Shown in pieces: positions 10,153 through 21,553 of a stretch of DNA of 64,000 nucleotides. The number at the start of each line of letters is the position of its first letter. Positions within the stretch are counted from its first letter, which is position 1. Made by a program: the position numbers and the translations under genes. This DNA comes from CAIQQQ01 sp040399685 (GTDB taxonomy: Bacteria > Pseudomonadota > Alphaproteobacteria > Acetobacterales > Acetobacteraceae): the NCBI GenBank assembly GCA_040399685.1, contig JBBART010000001.1, positions 124,001 to 188,000 of the forward strand, in the 5' to 3' direction. The notes under the pieces are model-generated. The model ran no database searches. It saw only the letters and a program-made list of their open reading frames with translations, and had not been told where the DNA came from.

Positions 10153-11067
10153 TCAGGCGTGGCCGGCCGCTCCCGCCCTCGTTCCTTCAGAGAAGCCGCG
10201 CAGGCGCATGGCGATGATGTCGCCCACCGCCTTCACCGCGGCACTCCGAGGGAACTGAGCCCGCCAGACGATGCGCACCACGCGTTCCGCCCGCGCCGCA
10301 AGCGGTCGCAATACGATCCCCGCGTCCTGGGCCGCCCCGGCGGCGAGGCCGGGGATCAGCGTTGTTCCGTAGCCGGCGGCCACCATGTTCAGCAATGTCG
10401 ACAGGCTCGCGGCACGCAGCGCGCCGTCCAGAGCGCCATTGTGTCCGCAGGCCGCCAGCGTCTGGTCGCGCAGGCAGTTGCCGTCCGCCAGAACCAGGAT
10501 GTCGCGTGCCAGATCCGCTTCCGCCACCGCCGACTGGGCGGCGAGCGGGTGCTCGGGCGGCAGGGCTGCGAGGAAGGGCTCGGCAAAGAGCGGCTGGCTG
10601 TTGAGGTCAGGGCCGTCCACCTCGGTTGCCAGCAGGACGGCATCCAGTTCATGGGCGCGTAGCCGGTCCAGCAGCGCTGCGGTCTGGTCCTCCCACGGTT
10701 CCAGCTCCAGCGTGGGCAGTGCCTGGCGCAGGGGGGCGAAGATCAGCGGCAGTAGATAAGGCGCCAGCGTGGGAATGATGCCGAGCCGGAACCGCCCGGC
10801 CAGCGGGTCACCCATGGTGCGTGCCACGGCGAGCATGGCCTCGGCCTCCGCCACCGCCGCGCGGGCATGGCCGATCAGCCGGTCGCAGGCGGCTGTTGGC
10901 GCCACCGCCTTGTTGGTGCGCTCGAACAGCATGACGCCGAGCAATTCTTCCAGCTTGCGGATCTGCACGGACATCGTCGGCTGGCTGATGCCGCAGGCTT
11001 TGGCGGCGCGGCCGAAATGCTGGTGCTCGGCCACGGCCAGCAGATAGCGGAGATCGCGCAGGTTCAT
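10153..11067 (-). CDS. oxyR: OxyR, hydrogen-peroxide-sensing LysR family regulator
   Basis: This 304-residue LysR-type protein begins MNLRDLRYLLAVAEHQHFGR, with the helix-turn-helix around residues 15-40 (AAKACGISQPTMSVQIRKLE). The effector domain carries both redox cysteines of OxyR, C198 in DGNCLRDQ and C207 in AACGHNG, at nearly the canonical 199/208 positions. Oxidation by peroxide forms a disulfide that switches the protein to activator. It is divergent from katG, the classical target. I chose the ATG at 11067, where the OxyR fold starts, rather than an in-frame extension to 11106. The efflux operon lies downstream on the same strand. Confidence 0.93.
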   Translation of the reverse strand: MNLRDLRYLLAVAEHQHFGRAAKACGISQPTMSVQIRKLEELLGVMLFERTNKAVAPTAACDRLIGHARAAVAEAEAMLAVARTMGDPLAGRFRLGIIPTLAPYLLPLIFAPLRQALPTLELEPWEDQTAALLDRLRAHELDAVLLATEVDGPDLNSQPLFAEPFLAALPPEHPLAAQSAVAEADLARDILVLADGNCLRDQTLAACGHNGALDGALRAASLSTLLNMVAAGYGTTLIPGLAAGAAQDAGIVLRPLAARAERVVRIVWRAQFPRSAAVKAVGDIIAMRLRGFSEGTRAGAAGHA

Positions 11068-11088
11068 CAGGGCTGTCGGGCGGTTATC

Positions 11089-11103
11089 ATAGACGTTGGC
11101 TAT
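11089..11103. promoter_or_regulatory. OxyR-type half-site in the oxyR/katG intergenic region
   Basis: The sequence ATAG-N7-CTAT occurs 21 bp upstream of the oxyR start and matches half of the known OxyR recognition pattern. The second half expected 7 bp further on is poorly conserved (CATG in place of ATAG). The site fits oxyR autoregulation and activation of the divergent katG promoter. The remainder of the 322-bp gap holds a perfect -10 for katG and a leader of about 220 nt without a recognisable gene. Confidence 0.6.
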
Positions 11104-11160
11104 CATACTCCATGCTATATGGCGCTTCCTTTTATTGTCGGGATGCCGCTAGCCTAGACG

Positions 11161-11166
11161 TATAAT
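11161..11166 (+). promoter_or_regulatory. Probable -10 element of the katG promoter
   Basis: A perfect TATAAT lies 57 bp downstream of the OxyR half-site. No consensus -35 sits at the right distance: the best match, TTGTCG, is 20 bp upstream. That is typical of an activator-dependent promoter. It implies a long katG leader. Confidence 0.5.
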
Positions 11167-11365
11167 GAAAAGCCGAGGGAACAACGGCTGGATCTAACGC
11201 CTTATCACGAGCAACGGCGTGATGTGCGCCGATAACCAGATCAGCCTCACCAGCGGACCCTGCGGTCCGGTGCTGTCGTTGGCTTGGACCTTATTCGTCG
11301 TGCCGGCCCGGAAACCGGAGCGTTTCCCAAACCGGTCACGGTCTTGCCCACGGACCAGATTATAA

Positions 11366-13600
<2,235 letters not shown>

Positions 13601-13615
13601 GTGTGAGGAGCGTTC

Positions 13616-13642
13616 GGGCGCAGCGAGACTTTCGCTGCGCCC
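13616..13642. terminator. Hairpin between convergent katG and glycosyltransferase genes
   Basis: An 11-bp GC-rich stem (GGGCGCAGCGA / TCGCTGCGCCC) with a 5-base loop occupies the 54-bp gap between the two stop codons. It could terminate both convergent transcripts. No T-run follows, so intrinsic termination would be weak. Confidence 0.55.
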
Positions 13643-13654
13643 GGGCGGTGGACT

Positions 13655-14767
13655 TTAGAATATGCCTCTCGCCCAATCGGGCAGGCGCAATGGTTGATCG
13701 CCAAGTTTGTCTATCAACGATGCTGTCACGCCCTCAAGCGTTGCAACGCGGTTGTTCTGTGGCCACAGCTTGGCTTCAGCGGAACTGGCTGCCGTCTTGT
13801 TCCAATTCTGCGAACGACCCAGGGTGTGCTGCGCATCGACATGCGCCAGATGGAAAATCCATAATTTTTCGTCTGGAAAAAGAAGCTCTTCTTCCATGGA
13901 ATAATGGAACCCTAACCCCCAGGTTGTTGGTGCCGTCGACAGGATTGGTTTGGTATAAATCGACGCTGGAACAATATAATTGCGCTGCGCGCTGATGGGG
14001 GCGGCGAAGTCTATTTGCGCCTCCACCCGTGGGTCGTGCACAACGTCGAACGCATGCACCGCCCGTCGCGTGATCGGACCGGCCGTGGCGCCCAGCGATT
14101 GCAAAAATGCCTCCGTTCCGTCGCGATGGACGACGATCTCATCAGCATCGATGTGCATCACCCAGTGATATTGGGACAGCAGGAAGCGCTGAAAGTTGCC
14201 ACAGAATGACGTGATGTTGCGATGATCTACCTCACCACGTGGAATCCGGACAACATTGGTGTCGGGATGCAGCAAATGCGCGAATGGCTGCTCGGAGCCA
14301 TGGTCGATCACGTAGAGATGCTGGTGGCTCACAAATTGTGCGTAATATCGTTCCCAGAGGCACAGCATGTCGTGCTCATTGTAGACATGGGTGAAAATAG
14401 CCAGATTTTCGGGCCTGCGATACTCCGGCAGAATGCCCTGAATTTCATAGATGTTTTTGTTTATGTCAACGAACGGCACGAATGCAGAGGGGTGGAACAG
14501 AAGTTCTTCCTCATGCAACGTTTGCAGCCCATCCAATGACTGGATCAGCAGATATGTATTGCTTAGGCCACCGAGCACGCTGATGCGGGTGAACAGAAAA
14601 TCTTTATCTGGGATGGCTATCCCATTCGGTAAAGCGCGTACTGCCGGTATGGAAAGTTCATAGGCGCCAGCACGGATGAGAACGCGATGCGTTTCAGGGT
14701 TAAACAAGTTCGGCTGAAGAGCGACGATGATGTCGATCGACCCTGACGCGCGCACTGCAACAGCCAT
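13655..14767 (-). CDS. Glycosyltransferase family 2-like protein (Glyco_tranf_2_4 type)
   Basis: The protein is 370 residues from the ATG at 14767, which is preceded by GGGAG at 7 bases. The central region reads FTHVYNEHDMLCLWERYYAQ, then YVIDHGSEQPF and MHIDADEIVVHRDG. This matches the NE-D-L-W and DxD pattern of the GT2-like family that contacts a nucleotide-sugar and metal. No transmembrane segment or signal peptide is evident, so it should be cytoplasmic or peripheral. The first ~120 residues do not match anything I recognise. The acceptor is unknown. It lies 56 bp downstream of the ABC-F gene on the same strand, but no polysaccharide locus surrounds it. Confidence 0.75.
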   Translation of the reverse strand: MAVAVRASGSIDIIVALQPNLFNPETHRVLIRAGAYELSIPAVRALPNGIAIPDKDFLFTRISVLGGLSNTYLLIQSLDGLQTLHEEELLFHPSAFVPFVDINKNIYEIQGILPEYRRPENLAIFTHVYNEHDMLCLWERYYAQFVSHQHLYVIDHGSEQPFAHLLHPDTNVVRIPRGEVDHRNITSFCGNFQRFLLSQYHWVMHIDADEIVVHRDGTEAFLQSLGATAGPITRRAVHAFDVVHDPRVEAQIDFAAPISAQRNYIVPASIYTKPILSTAPTTWGLGFHYSMEEELLFPDEKLWIFHLAHVDAQHTLGRSQNWNKTAASSAEAKLWPQNNRVATLEGVTASLIDKLGDQPLRLPDWARGIF

Positions 14768-14823
14768 CCCCACACTCCCAATCACCGATCTCGTGGCATC
14801 CTGCCCGAGATTTCCCTTTTTGT

Positions 14824-16446
14824 TCAGGCGTGCAGCCCTGGCGCCTCGTGGCCAGTGCGTGCGACGTATTCCGTGTAGCCGCCGCCGTATTGATGGATGC
14901 CGTCTGGCGTCAGTTCCAGCACCCGGTTGGAAAGGGCGGCCAGGAAATGCCGGTCATGCGAGACGAACAGCATGGTGCCCTCGAACTGCGCGAGGGCCGC
15001 GATCAGCATTTCCTTGGTCGCCATGTCCAGATGGTTGGTCGGCTCGTCCAGCACCAGGAAATTCGGCGGGTCATACAGCATCAGCGCCATCACCAGCCTG
15101 GCCTTTTCACCGCCGGACAGCACGCGGCAGCGCTTCTCGACCTCGTCACCGGAGAAGCCGAACGCGCCGGCCAGCGAGCGAAGGGAGCCTTGGCCGGCGA
15201 GCGGGAAGGTGTCGCTCAAGGTTTCGAACACGGTGCGTTCGCCGTCCAGCAGGTCCATGGCGTGCTGGGCGAAATAGCCCATCTTCACGCTGCCGCCGAG
15301 AGTGACGGAGCCGGAATCAGGCTCGGTCGTGCCGACCACCAGTTTCAGCAGCGTGGATTTTCCCGCACCGTTCACGCCGAGTACGCAGCAGCGTTCCCGC
15401 CGGCGCACCAGCAGGTCCAACCCCTCGTAGATCACCCGGTTGCCATAGCTTTTATGCACGCCGCGCAGATTGGCCACGTCGTCTCCGGAGCGTGGCGCCG
15501 GGGCGAAATCGAAGCTGACGGACTGGCGCCGCTTCGGGGGCTCCACCCGGTCGATCTTTTCCAGCTTCTTCACCCGGCTTTGCACCTGGGCCGCGTGCGA
15601 GGCGCGGGCCTTGAAGCGTTCGATGAAGTTGATTTCCTTGGACAGCATCGCCTGCTGCCGCTCGAACTGCGCCTGCTGGTGCTTTTCGTTCAGCGCACGC
15701 TGCTTTTCGTAGAATTCGTAGTCGCCTGAAAATCCGGTCAGGTTGCCGCCGTCGATCTCGATCACCTTGTTGATGACGCGGTTCATGAATTCGCGGTCGT
15801 GCGAGGTCATCAGCAGTGCGCCATCATAGCCGGCGAGGAATTGTTCGAGCCAGATCAGGCTCTCCAGGTCGAGATGGTTGCTTGGTTCGTCGAGCAGCAT
15901 GACATCGGGGCGCATCAGCAGAATGCGGCCCAGCGCCACGCGCATCTTCCAGCCGCCGGACAGCTTGCCGACATCGCCGTCCATCATCTCCTGGGTGAAG
16001 CCCAGGCTGTCCAGCACTTCACGCGCCCGGCCGTCCAGCGCGTAGCCGTCCAGTTCCTCGAAGCGGGCCTGCACTTCGCCGAAGCGTTCGATGATGGCGT
16101 CGAGGTTGTCGGCCTGATCCGGGTCTGCCATCGCCGCTTCGAGCTGTGCCAGTTCGGCAGCCACCTCGCTCACCGCGCCGGCGCCCTCCATCACCTCGGC
16201 TGCGGCGCTGCGGCCGGCCATCTCGCCCACGTCCTGGCTGAAGAAGCCGATGGTGACGCCGCGATCGACCAGCACCTGGCCCTCATCGGCTTCCTCCTGG
16301 CTGGTGATCAGGCGAAAGAGCGTTGTCTTGCCGGCGCCGTTGGGGCCGACGAGGCCGATTTTCTCGCCTTTCTGCAACGCTGCCGAGGCCTCGATGAAGA
16401 CCAGGCGGGTGCCGTTCTGCTTTGTGATGTTGTCCAGGCGAATCAT
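14824..16446 (-). CDS. ABC-F family ATPase (YbiT/EttA-like translation factor)
   Basis: This soluble 540-residue protein has two ABC domains and no membrane segment. Domain 1 has GPNGAGKTT (Walker A), LSGGWKMRVAL (signature) and VMLLDEPSNHLD (Walker B). Domain 2 has GVNGAGKST, LSGGEKARLVMAL and FLVLDEPTNHLD. A charged linker between them (around KRALNEKHQQAQFERQQAM in general character) corresponds to the P-site tRNA-interaction motif. ABC-F proteins bind the ribosomal E site and relieve stalled translation, and some protect against antibiotics. Length is close to YbiT. No drug-resistance context is visible. Confidence 0.9.
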   Translation of the reverse strand: MIRLDNITKQNGTRLVFIEASAALQKGEKIGLVGPNGAGKTTLFRLITSQEEADEGQVLVDRGVTIGFFSQDVGEMAGRSAAAEVMEGAGAVSEVAAELAQLEAAMADPDQADNLDAIIERFGEVQARFEELDGYALDGRAREVLDSLGFTQEMMDGDVGKLSGGWKMRVALGRILLMRPDVMLLDEPSNHLDLESLIWLEQFLAGYDGALLMTSHDREFMNRVINKVIEIDGGNLTGFSGDYEFYEKQRALNEKHQQAQFERQQAMLSKEINFIERFKARASHAAQVQSRVKKLEKIDRVEPPKRRQSVSFDFAPAPRSGDDVANLRGVHKSYGNRVIYEGLDLLVRRRERCCVLGVNGAGKSTLLKLVVGTTEPDSGSVTLGGSVKMGYFAQHAMDLLDGERTVFETLSDTFPLAGQGSLRSLAGAFGFSGDEVEKRCRVLSGGEKARLVMALMLYDPPNFLVLDEPTNHLDMATKEMLIAALAQFEGTMLFVSHDRHFLAALSNRVLELTPDGIHQYGGGYTEYVARTGHEAPGLHA

Positions 16447-16517
16447 GGGTCCTCGGCGACCGGATGGGGAGCTGAGGGCTTACACCAACGCGCAGGGGGC
16501 GTGAACTGCCGGGGGTC

Positions 16518-17261
16518 TCAGTGCTGGAGGATCTTGGAGAGGAACATCCTGGCGCGTTCGTTGCCGACATCGCCGAAGAACGCGTCCTTCGGGGCGTCCA
16601 CCACGATCTCGCCCCGATCCATGAACACCACGCGATGCGCTACCTTGCGGGCAAACCCCATCTCGTGGGTCACGACCATCATTGTCATGCCTTCACGCGC
16701 CAGTTTCACCATCACGTCCAGCACTTCGCTCACCATTTCCGGATCGAGCGCCGAGGTGGGTTCATCGAACAGCATCACCACCGGGTCCATCGCCAGCGCA
16801 CGGGCAATGGCCACCCGTTGCTGCTGGCCGCCAGAGAGTTCACCGGGGAATTTGGTGGCGTGGTCGGACAATTCGACCCGCGTGAGCAATGCCTCGGACT
16901 TCGCCCGCGCTTCATCGCGGCTACGGCCCAGCACCTTCATCTGGGCGATGTCGAGATTGTCCAGCACCGACAGATGCGGAAACAGCTCGAAATGCTGGAA
17001 CACCATGCCCACACGGGCGCGCAGACGCGGCAGGTTGACGCCTTTTTCGTGCAGGTGCACGCCATCCACCACCACCTCGCCCTGCTGAAACGGCTCCAGC
17101 GCGTTGATGCATTTGATGAGTGTGGATTTGCCGGACCCGGATGGGCCGCACACCACCACCACCTCGCCCTTTTGCACCGACAGCGAGCAGTCTTTCAAAA
17201 CCTGGAACTTGGGGGTGTACCACTTGCTGACGTGGTGGAGCCGAATGATGGGGTCTGGCAT
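16518..17261 (-). CDS. gltL: Glutamate/aspartate ABC transporter ATP-binding protein
   Basis: This 247-residue ATPase has GPSGSGKST (Walker A), LSGGQQQRVAIARAL (signature) and VMLFDEPTSALDPE (Walker B), followed by the conserved TMMVVTHEMGFA of polar-amino-acid ATPases. It powers the import system whose two permeases and binding protein lie immediately upstream in the order I-J-K-L. The reading frame extends far upstream, but those codons overlap the permease gene. I take the ATG at 17261 (MPDPIIRLHHVSKWY), 5 bases after the gltK stop. Confidence 0.92.
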   Translation of the reverse strand: MPDPIIRLHHVSKWYTPKFQVLKDCSLSVQKGEVVVVCGPSGSGKSTLIKCINALEPFQQGEVVVDGVHLHEKGVNLPRLRARVGMVFQHFELFPHLSVLDNLDIAQMKVLGRSRDEARAKSEALLTRVELSDHATKFPGELSGGQQQRVAIARALAMDPVVMLFDEPTSALDPEMVSEVLDVMVKLAREGMTMMVVTHEMGFARKVAHRVVFMDRGEIVVDAPKDAFFGDVGNERARMFLSKILQH

Positions 17262-17266
17262 GGAAG

Positions 17267-17959
17267 TCACCGGATGATGGCCACGCGGGTCTGCAAGCGG
17301 CGCACGGCCTGCGAGGCCACGAAGCAGATGGCGAAATAGACCAGGGCGGCGAAGCAATACATCTCCACCAGCCGCCCATCGCGCTGGGCGATCTTGGAGG
17401 CGGCGCCCAGGAAGTCGGTCAGGCTGAGCACATAGACCAGCGATGTGTCCTGAAACAGCACGATGGTCTGGGTCATCAACACCGGCAGCATGGTGCGAAA
17501 CACCTGTGGCAGAACCACGTAGCGCATGGTCTGCCCGCCGGTCATGCCCAGCGCGAGGCCGGCCGCATTCTGCCCACGCGCCACCGCCTGGATGCCGCTG
17601 CGGATGATCTCGCTGAAATAGGCGGCTTCGAACAGGACGAAGGTGAGCAGGGCCGAGGCAAATCCCCCCACTTTCATCGGGCGTGGCGCACCGGTCAGCC
17701 ATTGGCCGACATAGGGCATGAGGAAATAGAACCAGAAGATCACCAGAACCAGCGGCAGCGTGCGCATGAGGTTCACGTAGCCCGCCGCCAGCGTGCGCAA
17801 TACCCGGCCGCCGCTCAGGCGCGCCAGCGCCAGCAAGGTGCCCAGCACCACGCCGCCGCACGCGGCGAGGAAGGTGAGCGTGAGGGTGAAGCTCATCCCC
17901 TCCAGGAACAGATAGGGCAGGGCGCGGAGGATGGCGTCGACGTCGAAATTGCTGAACAT
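17267..17959 (-). CDS. gltK: Glutamate/aspartate ABC transporter permease GltK
   Basis: This 230-residue HisM-type permease has about five hydrophobic helices. The cytoplasmic EAA loop, GLALGMTGGQTMRYVVLPQVF, contacts the ATPase. It pairs with GltJ to form the heterodimeric channel in the inner membrane. It is packed between gltJ (1-base gap) and gltL (5-base gap), so the four genes form one transcription unit. Family membership is clear from sequence; the substrate is carried over from GltI. Confidence 0.92.
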   Translation of the reverse strand: MFSNFDVDAILRALPYLFLEGMSFTLTLTFLAACGGVVLGTLLALARLSGGRVLRTLAAGYVNLMRTLPLVLVIFWFYFLMPYVGQWLTGAPRPMKVGGFASALLTFVLFEAAYFSEIIRSGIQAVARGQNAAGLALGMTGGQTMRYVVLPQVFRTMLPVLMTQTIVLFQDTSLVYVLSLTDFLGAASKIAQRDGRLVEMYCFAALVYFAICFVASQAVRRLQTRVAIIR

Positions 17960-17960
17960 G

Positions 17961-18689
17961 CTATTTCGTCCCCCAGCCAGGCACCCGCAACTGACGTTCC
18001 AGCAGGCGCATCAGCAGTGTGGCGATCAGGTTGATGGCCAGATAGATCAGGGTGGCCGCCGTGAACGCCTCGAACACCTGGAACGAGAATTCCTGAATGC
18101 CGCGCGCCCTTGCGGTGAGTTCGGCCAGGCCGATGGTCAGCGCCACGGAGGAATTCTTGATCGTGTTGATCAACTCGCTGGTCAGCGGCGGCAAGATCAC
18201 CCGAAACGCCATCGGCAGCAGCACGTAGCGATAGGTTTGCGGCAGGGTGAATCCCAACGCCATGCCCGCCGCACGCTGGCCGCGCGGCAGGGCGCCGATG
18301 CCGGTGGAAACCTGCACGGCCACGCGCGCGGACATGAACAGGCCCAGCCCGATCACCGCGTTGTAGAACGGGGCATCGTGCATCTGTTTCAGCCAGTCCC
18401 CCCAGGTTTCGGGAACCAGTTCCGGCACGACAAAATACCACAGGAACAACTGCACCAGCAGCGGCACGTTGCGAAACACCTCGATCCACGCGCCGGCCGC
18501 GCGCTGCACCCATTTGTTGGGCGCAGTGCGCAACACGCCGATGGCCGAGCCGGCCGCCAAGGCCAGGATCCATGCCAGCGCCGACACCGACAGCGTCATC
18601 CACAAACCGCTGATGAGCATGTCGGCGTAGGTGCCCGTGCCCTCAGGCGAGGGCTGCCAGAATATCCCCCAGTTCCAGTGGTAGTTCAC
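17961..18689 (-). CDS. gltJ: Glutamate/aspartate ABC transporter permease GltJ
   Basis: This 242-residue permease begins MNYHWNWGIFWQPSPEGTGT, the hydrophilic N-terminus characteristic of GltJ. It has five to six membrane spans and the EAA loop RAAGMALGFTLPQTYRYVLLP. The VFRNVPLLVQLFLWYFVVPEL stretch is typical of polar amino-acid permeases. It lies between gltI (7-base gap) and gltK (1-base gap). Together with GltK it forms the transmembrane channel. Confidence 0.93.
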   Translation of the reverse strand: MNYHWNWGIFWQPSPEGTGTYADMLISGLWMTLSVSALAWILALAAGSAIGVLRTAPNKWVQRAAGAWIEVFRNVPLLVQLFLWYFVVPELVPETWGDWLKQMHDAPFYNAVIGLGLFMSARVAVQVSTGIGALPRGQRAAGMALGFTLPQTYRYVLLPMAFRVILPPLTSELINTIKNSSVALTIGLAELTARARGIQEFSFQVFEAFTAATLIYLAINLIATLLMRLLERQLRVPGWGTK

Positions 18690-18696
18690 CGCGTGA

Positions 18697-19602
18697 TCAG
18701 CCGGCGTAGCTCGCCGGATCGGCGTTGTCGGACGGGGTTTGCAACGCCTTCTTCATCGCAGGCGTGAGCGGCAGGTTCATGTTGATGCCCTTGGGCGGGA
18801 TCGGCGTCATGAACCATTTGTTGTAAAGCGCCTCGCCTTCGGATTTGAAGAGCGCCGCGGTGGTGGCATCGACCAGCGCCTTGAAGCTGGGGTCATCCTT
18901 GCGCAGCATGATGGCGTATGGCTCCGGCTTGGAGAACGCCTCGGTGCCATTGGCAAACATCGCCGGGGTTTTCGCACTGGCCACCAGGCCTGCGATGATC
19001 ACGTCATCCATCACGAAGGCCGCCGCACGGCCGGTTTCAACCATCAGCAGGCCCTCGGCGTGGTCCTTGCCGGGCACGATGGTGATGCCGAGAATCTTCT
19101 CGGCATTGACCGCGTTGAGCTGGCCGATATTGGTCGACCCGGCGGTGGACACCACGGTCTTGCCCTTCAGGTCGGCAATCGTTTGCAGGTTCGCACTCTT
19201 CTTCGCCACGAAGATCGACGCGGTGAGGAAGTGGGTGTTGGTGAAGGCCACCTGCTGCTGGCGCGCGACGTTGTTGGTGGTGGAGCCGCATTCGAGGTCA
19301 ACCGTGCCGTTCGCCATCAGCGGGATGCGGTTGGAGGACGTGACCGGCGTCATTTCCACCTTCAGAGCTGGAAGTTTCAGCTCTTTTTTCACGGCATCGA
19401 CCACCTTCATGCAGATGTCGATGGCGAAGCCGACCGGCTTTTGGGCGTCGTCCAGGTAGGAGAACGGGGCCGAGCTTTCGCGGTAGCCGATGGTGATCGT
19501 GCCGGTGTCCTTGATTTTTTGCAGCGTGCCGCCTTCCGCGAGGGCAAGGCCGGGAAGTGCCACAGCCAGGCTCAACAGCGACAAAAAGGATAGTTTCCGC
19601 AT
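18697..19602 (-). CDS. gltI: Glutamate/aspartate periplasmic binding protein
   Basis: This 301-residue family-3 solute-binding protein has a Sec signal peptide, MRKLSFLSLLSLAVALPGLALA. It closely follows the GltI pattern: GYRESSAPFSYLDD, SSNRIPLMANGTVDLECGSTTNN, DHAEGLLMVETGRAAAFVMDDV and the C-terminal WFMTPIPPKGINMN. It captures L-glutamate and L-aspartate in the periplasm for the GltJK channel. The start at 19602 is favoured because AGGAG lies 6 bases upstream; an alternative ATG at 19608 sits directly on that site. It is the first gene of the operon. Confidence 0.95.
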   Translation of the reverse strand: MRKLSFLSLLSLAVALPGLALAEGGTLQKIKDTGTITIGYRESSAPFSYLDDAQKPVGFAIDICMKVVDAVKKELKLPALKVEMTPVTSSNRIPLMANGTVDLECGSTTNNVARQQQVAFTNTHFLTASIFVAKKSANLQTIADLKGKTVVSTAGSTNIGQLNAVNAEKILGITIVPGKDHAEGLLMVETGRAAAFVMDDVIIAGLVASAKTPAMFANGTEAFSKPEPYAIMLRKDDPSFKALVDATTAALFKSEGEALYNKWFMTPIPPKGINMNLPLTPAMKKALQTPSDNADPASYAG

Positions 19603-19954
19603 CGTCATCTCCTCAGGGGGCCATCGCTCGGTATGGCGTGTTGCGCTTGGTGCATAGCTGCCTCGACGAACGATCATCGTGACCCAGCGCGCGCCTCGGT
19701 GCCAGCCCTTCGATTGAATTTTCTGCCGGCTCGCGTGCAAGACGTTGCGCTTAGGTAAGTGCCGTGCAGGCAAGCGAAATGGACTGTGACAGTCGGCTGG
19801 GTGTTGCCACCCTCATTGTCAGTGCAACCGGAATGAATCCGGTTGGATAGTGGCTGGCGTTTTATTCCGTTATTAATGGCACATGGATTGCATAGTCCGA
19901 GCAATACACTCGGGAGTCCGCAACTTCGTGACCGACGCTCATTTCACACCCGCC
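19603..19954. other. Divergent intergenic region between gltI and the peptide-type importer
   Basis: These 352 bases hold no gene I can support. They must contain promoters for both divergent operons. The only clear structure is a perfect 8-bp hairpin, CAACCGGA-ATGAA-TCCGGTTG, at 19825-19845, which lacks a T-run and could be an operator. I see no confident -35/-10 pair. Confidence 0.6.
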
Positions 19955-21550
19955 ATGATATCCCGCCGTGCCGCGCTGGCGCTTCCGCTTGGCCTTGCAA
20001 CGCTCCGCGCGGCGCACGCCGCCCCCGAGCCGGCGCGCGGCGGCACCATGGTGATGATCGTCCATCCCGAACCCTCCACCCTCGCGCATTACGCCGTCTC
20101 GGCCGGCAACATCCCGATGATCGCAACCCAGGTCTATGAAGGCCTGCTGACGTATGATTGGGACAGCAAGCCACAGCCGAACCTGGCGAAGTCGTGGGAC
20201 GTGGCGGCCGATGGCAAGTCCATCACGTTCAAGCTGCAAACCGGCGTCACGTTCCATAACGGTGCCGCGTTCACCAGTGCCGATGTGCAGTATTCCTTCA
20301 TGGAGATCCTGAAGAAATTCCACCCGACAGCGCCTGTGGTGCTGGCCGAACTGACCGCCGTTGAGACGCCTGACGCGGAGACCGCCATCTTCCGCCTCGC
20401 CAACCCGGCCCCCTACATCATGAAGGCGCTCGCTGCCCGCGACCTGCCGATCATGTGCAAATCGGTGTTCGAAGGCACCGACGTGATGACCAACCCCACC
20501 GCCAACAAGCCGATCGGCACCGGGCCGTTCAAGTTCGTGCAGTGGGAGCGCGGCCAGTTCGTGCGGCTTGATCGCAACGACAAATACTGGAAGCCAGGCC
20601 TGCCGTATCTGAACCGCATCGTTGCCCGCTTCATCCCCGACGCCGCCACCCGTTCGGCCGCGATGGAGACCGGCGAGGCGCATTTCGCCGGCTATTCCGC
20701 CGTCAACTATGCCGACGTGGCGCGGATGAAGACCAATCCGATCCTGGACACCACCACCAAGGGCTATGAGATGACGCCGGCCTTGTCAGTGCTGGAACTC
20801 AACAGCCACCAGCCGCATCTGGACAAGAAAGAGGTGCGCCAGGCCATTGCCTATGCGATCGACCGCACCTTTATCCGTGACAATGTCATGTTCGGCTTCG
20901 GCCAACCGGCCACCGGGCCGTTGAGCCGGCTGTTCACGGCGTCCGGCCTTTACACCGATGCGGTGCGGCGTTTCGATGTGCCGGATCGGCTGGAGATCGC
21001 CAACAAGCTGCTCGACGGCGCCGGCGCCCCACGCGGGGCCGATGGCGTGCGGTTCGCGCTGCATCTGGAAGTGAACTCGTTCGGCGAGCAGTGGCTGCGG
21101 CAGGCGGAATATCTGAAGCAGGCCCTGGCCCAGGTGGGTATCGCCGTCACCTTGCGGTCCGAAGACACCGCCACCTGGCTGCGGCGTGTCTATACCGATT
21201 ATGACTATGATATCAGCGAGCCGTTCCTGAGCCAGGGCATCGACCCGGTGGTGGGGCTGAACCGGCAATATCTGTCGTCGCAGATCCGCAAGGGCGTGAC
21301 CTTCGTCAACAACAGCTTCTACTCCAATCCGGAAATCGACCGGCTGCTGGGCGAGGGACGGACCGAGATCGACCCGGTCAAACGCGGCGCGATCTATCAG
21401 AAGGTGCAGCAGATCCTGGTGGAGGACAGCCCGCTGATCTGGCTGGTGGATGTGCAGTATGTGAGCATCTTCAACCGGAAACTGCACAACCACACCACCG
21501 GTCCGCTGGGCACCTATCAGGCCTTCGAGACCGCCTGGCTGGAAAAGTAG
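19955..21550 (+). CDS. ABC transporter substrate-binding protein, family 5 (peptide/nickel type)
   Basis: The protein is 531 residues from the ATG at 19955. It has a twin-arginine-like signal, MISRRAALALPLGLATLRAAHA. The SBP_bac_5 fold is marked by QVYEGLLTYDWDSKPQPNLAKSW, DGKSITFKLQTGVTFHNG and ADVQYSF near the N-terminus and by KEVRQAIAYAIDR in the middle. It would capture an oligopeptide-like or amide compound in the periplasm. It heads an operon with two permeases, a fused double ATPase, an amidase and an AtzH-like protein. The downstream amidase suggests an amide or ureide substrate, which is inference. Confidence 0.9.
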   Translation: MISRRAALALPLGLATLRAAHAAPEPARGGTMVMIVHPEPSTLAHYAVSAGNIPMIATQVYEGLLTYDWDSKPQPNLAKSWDVAADGKSITFKLQTGVTFHNGAAFTSADVQYSFMEILKKFHPTAPVVLAELTAVETPDAETAIFRLANPAPYIMKALAARDLPIMCKSVFEGTDVMTNPTANKPIGTGPFKFVQWERGQFVRLDRNDKYWKPGLPYLNRIVARFIPDAATRSAAMETGEAHFAGYSAVNYADVARMKTNPILDTTTKGYEMTPALSVLELNSHQPHLDKKEVRQAIAYAIDRTFIRDNVMFGFGQPATGPLSRLFTASGLYTDAVRRFDVPDRLEIANKLLDGAGAPRGADGVRFALHLEVNSFGEQWLRQAEYLKQALAQVGIAVTLRSEDTATWLRRVYTDYDYDISEPFLSQGIDPVVGLNRQYLSSQIRKGVTFVNNSFYSNPEIDRLLGEGRTEIDPVKRGAIYQKVQQILVEDSPLIWLVDVQYVSIFNRKLHNHTTGPLGTYQAFETAWLEK

Positions 21551-21553
21551 CCC

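Noticed and set aside
16518..17861. Long 447-codon version of the gltL gene
   Set aside because: The first ~200 codons overlap gltK in another frame and have no ATPase features; MPDPIIRLHHVSKWY at 17261 is the natural start.
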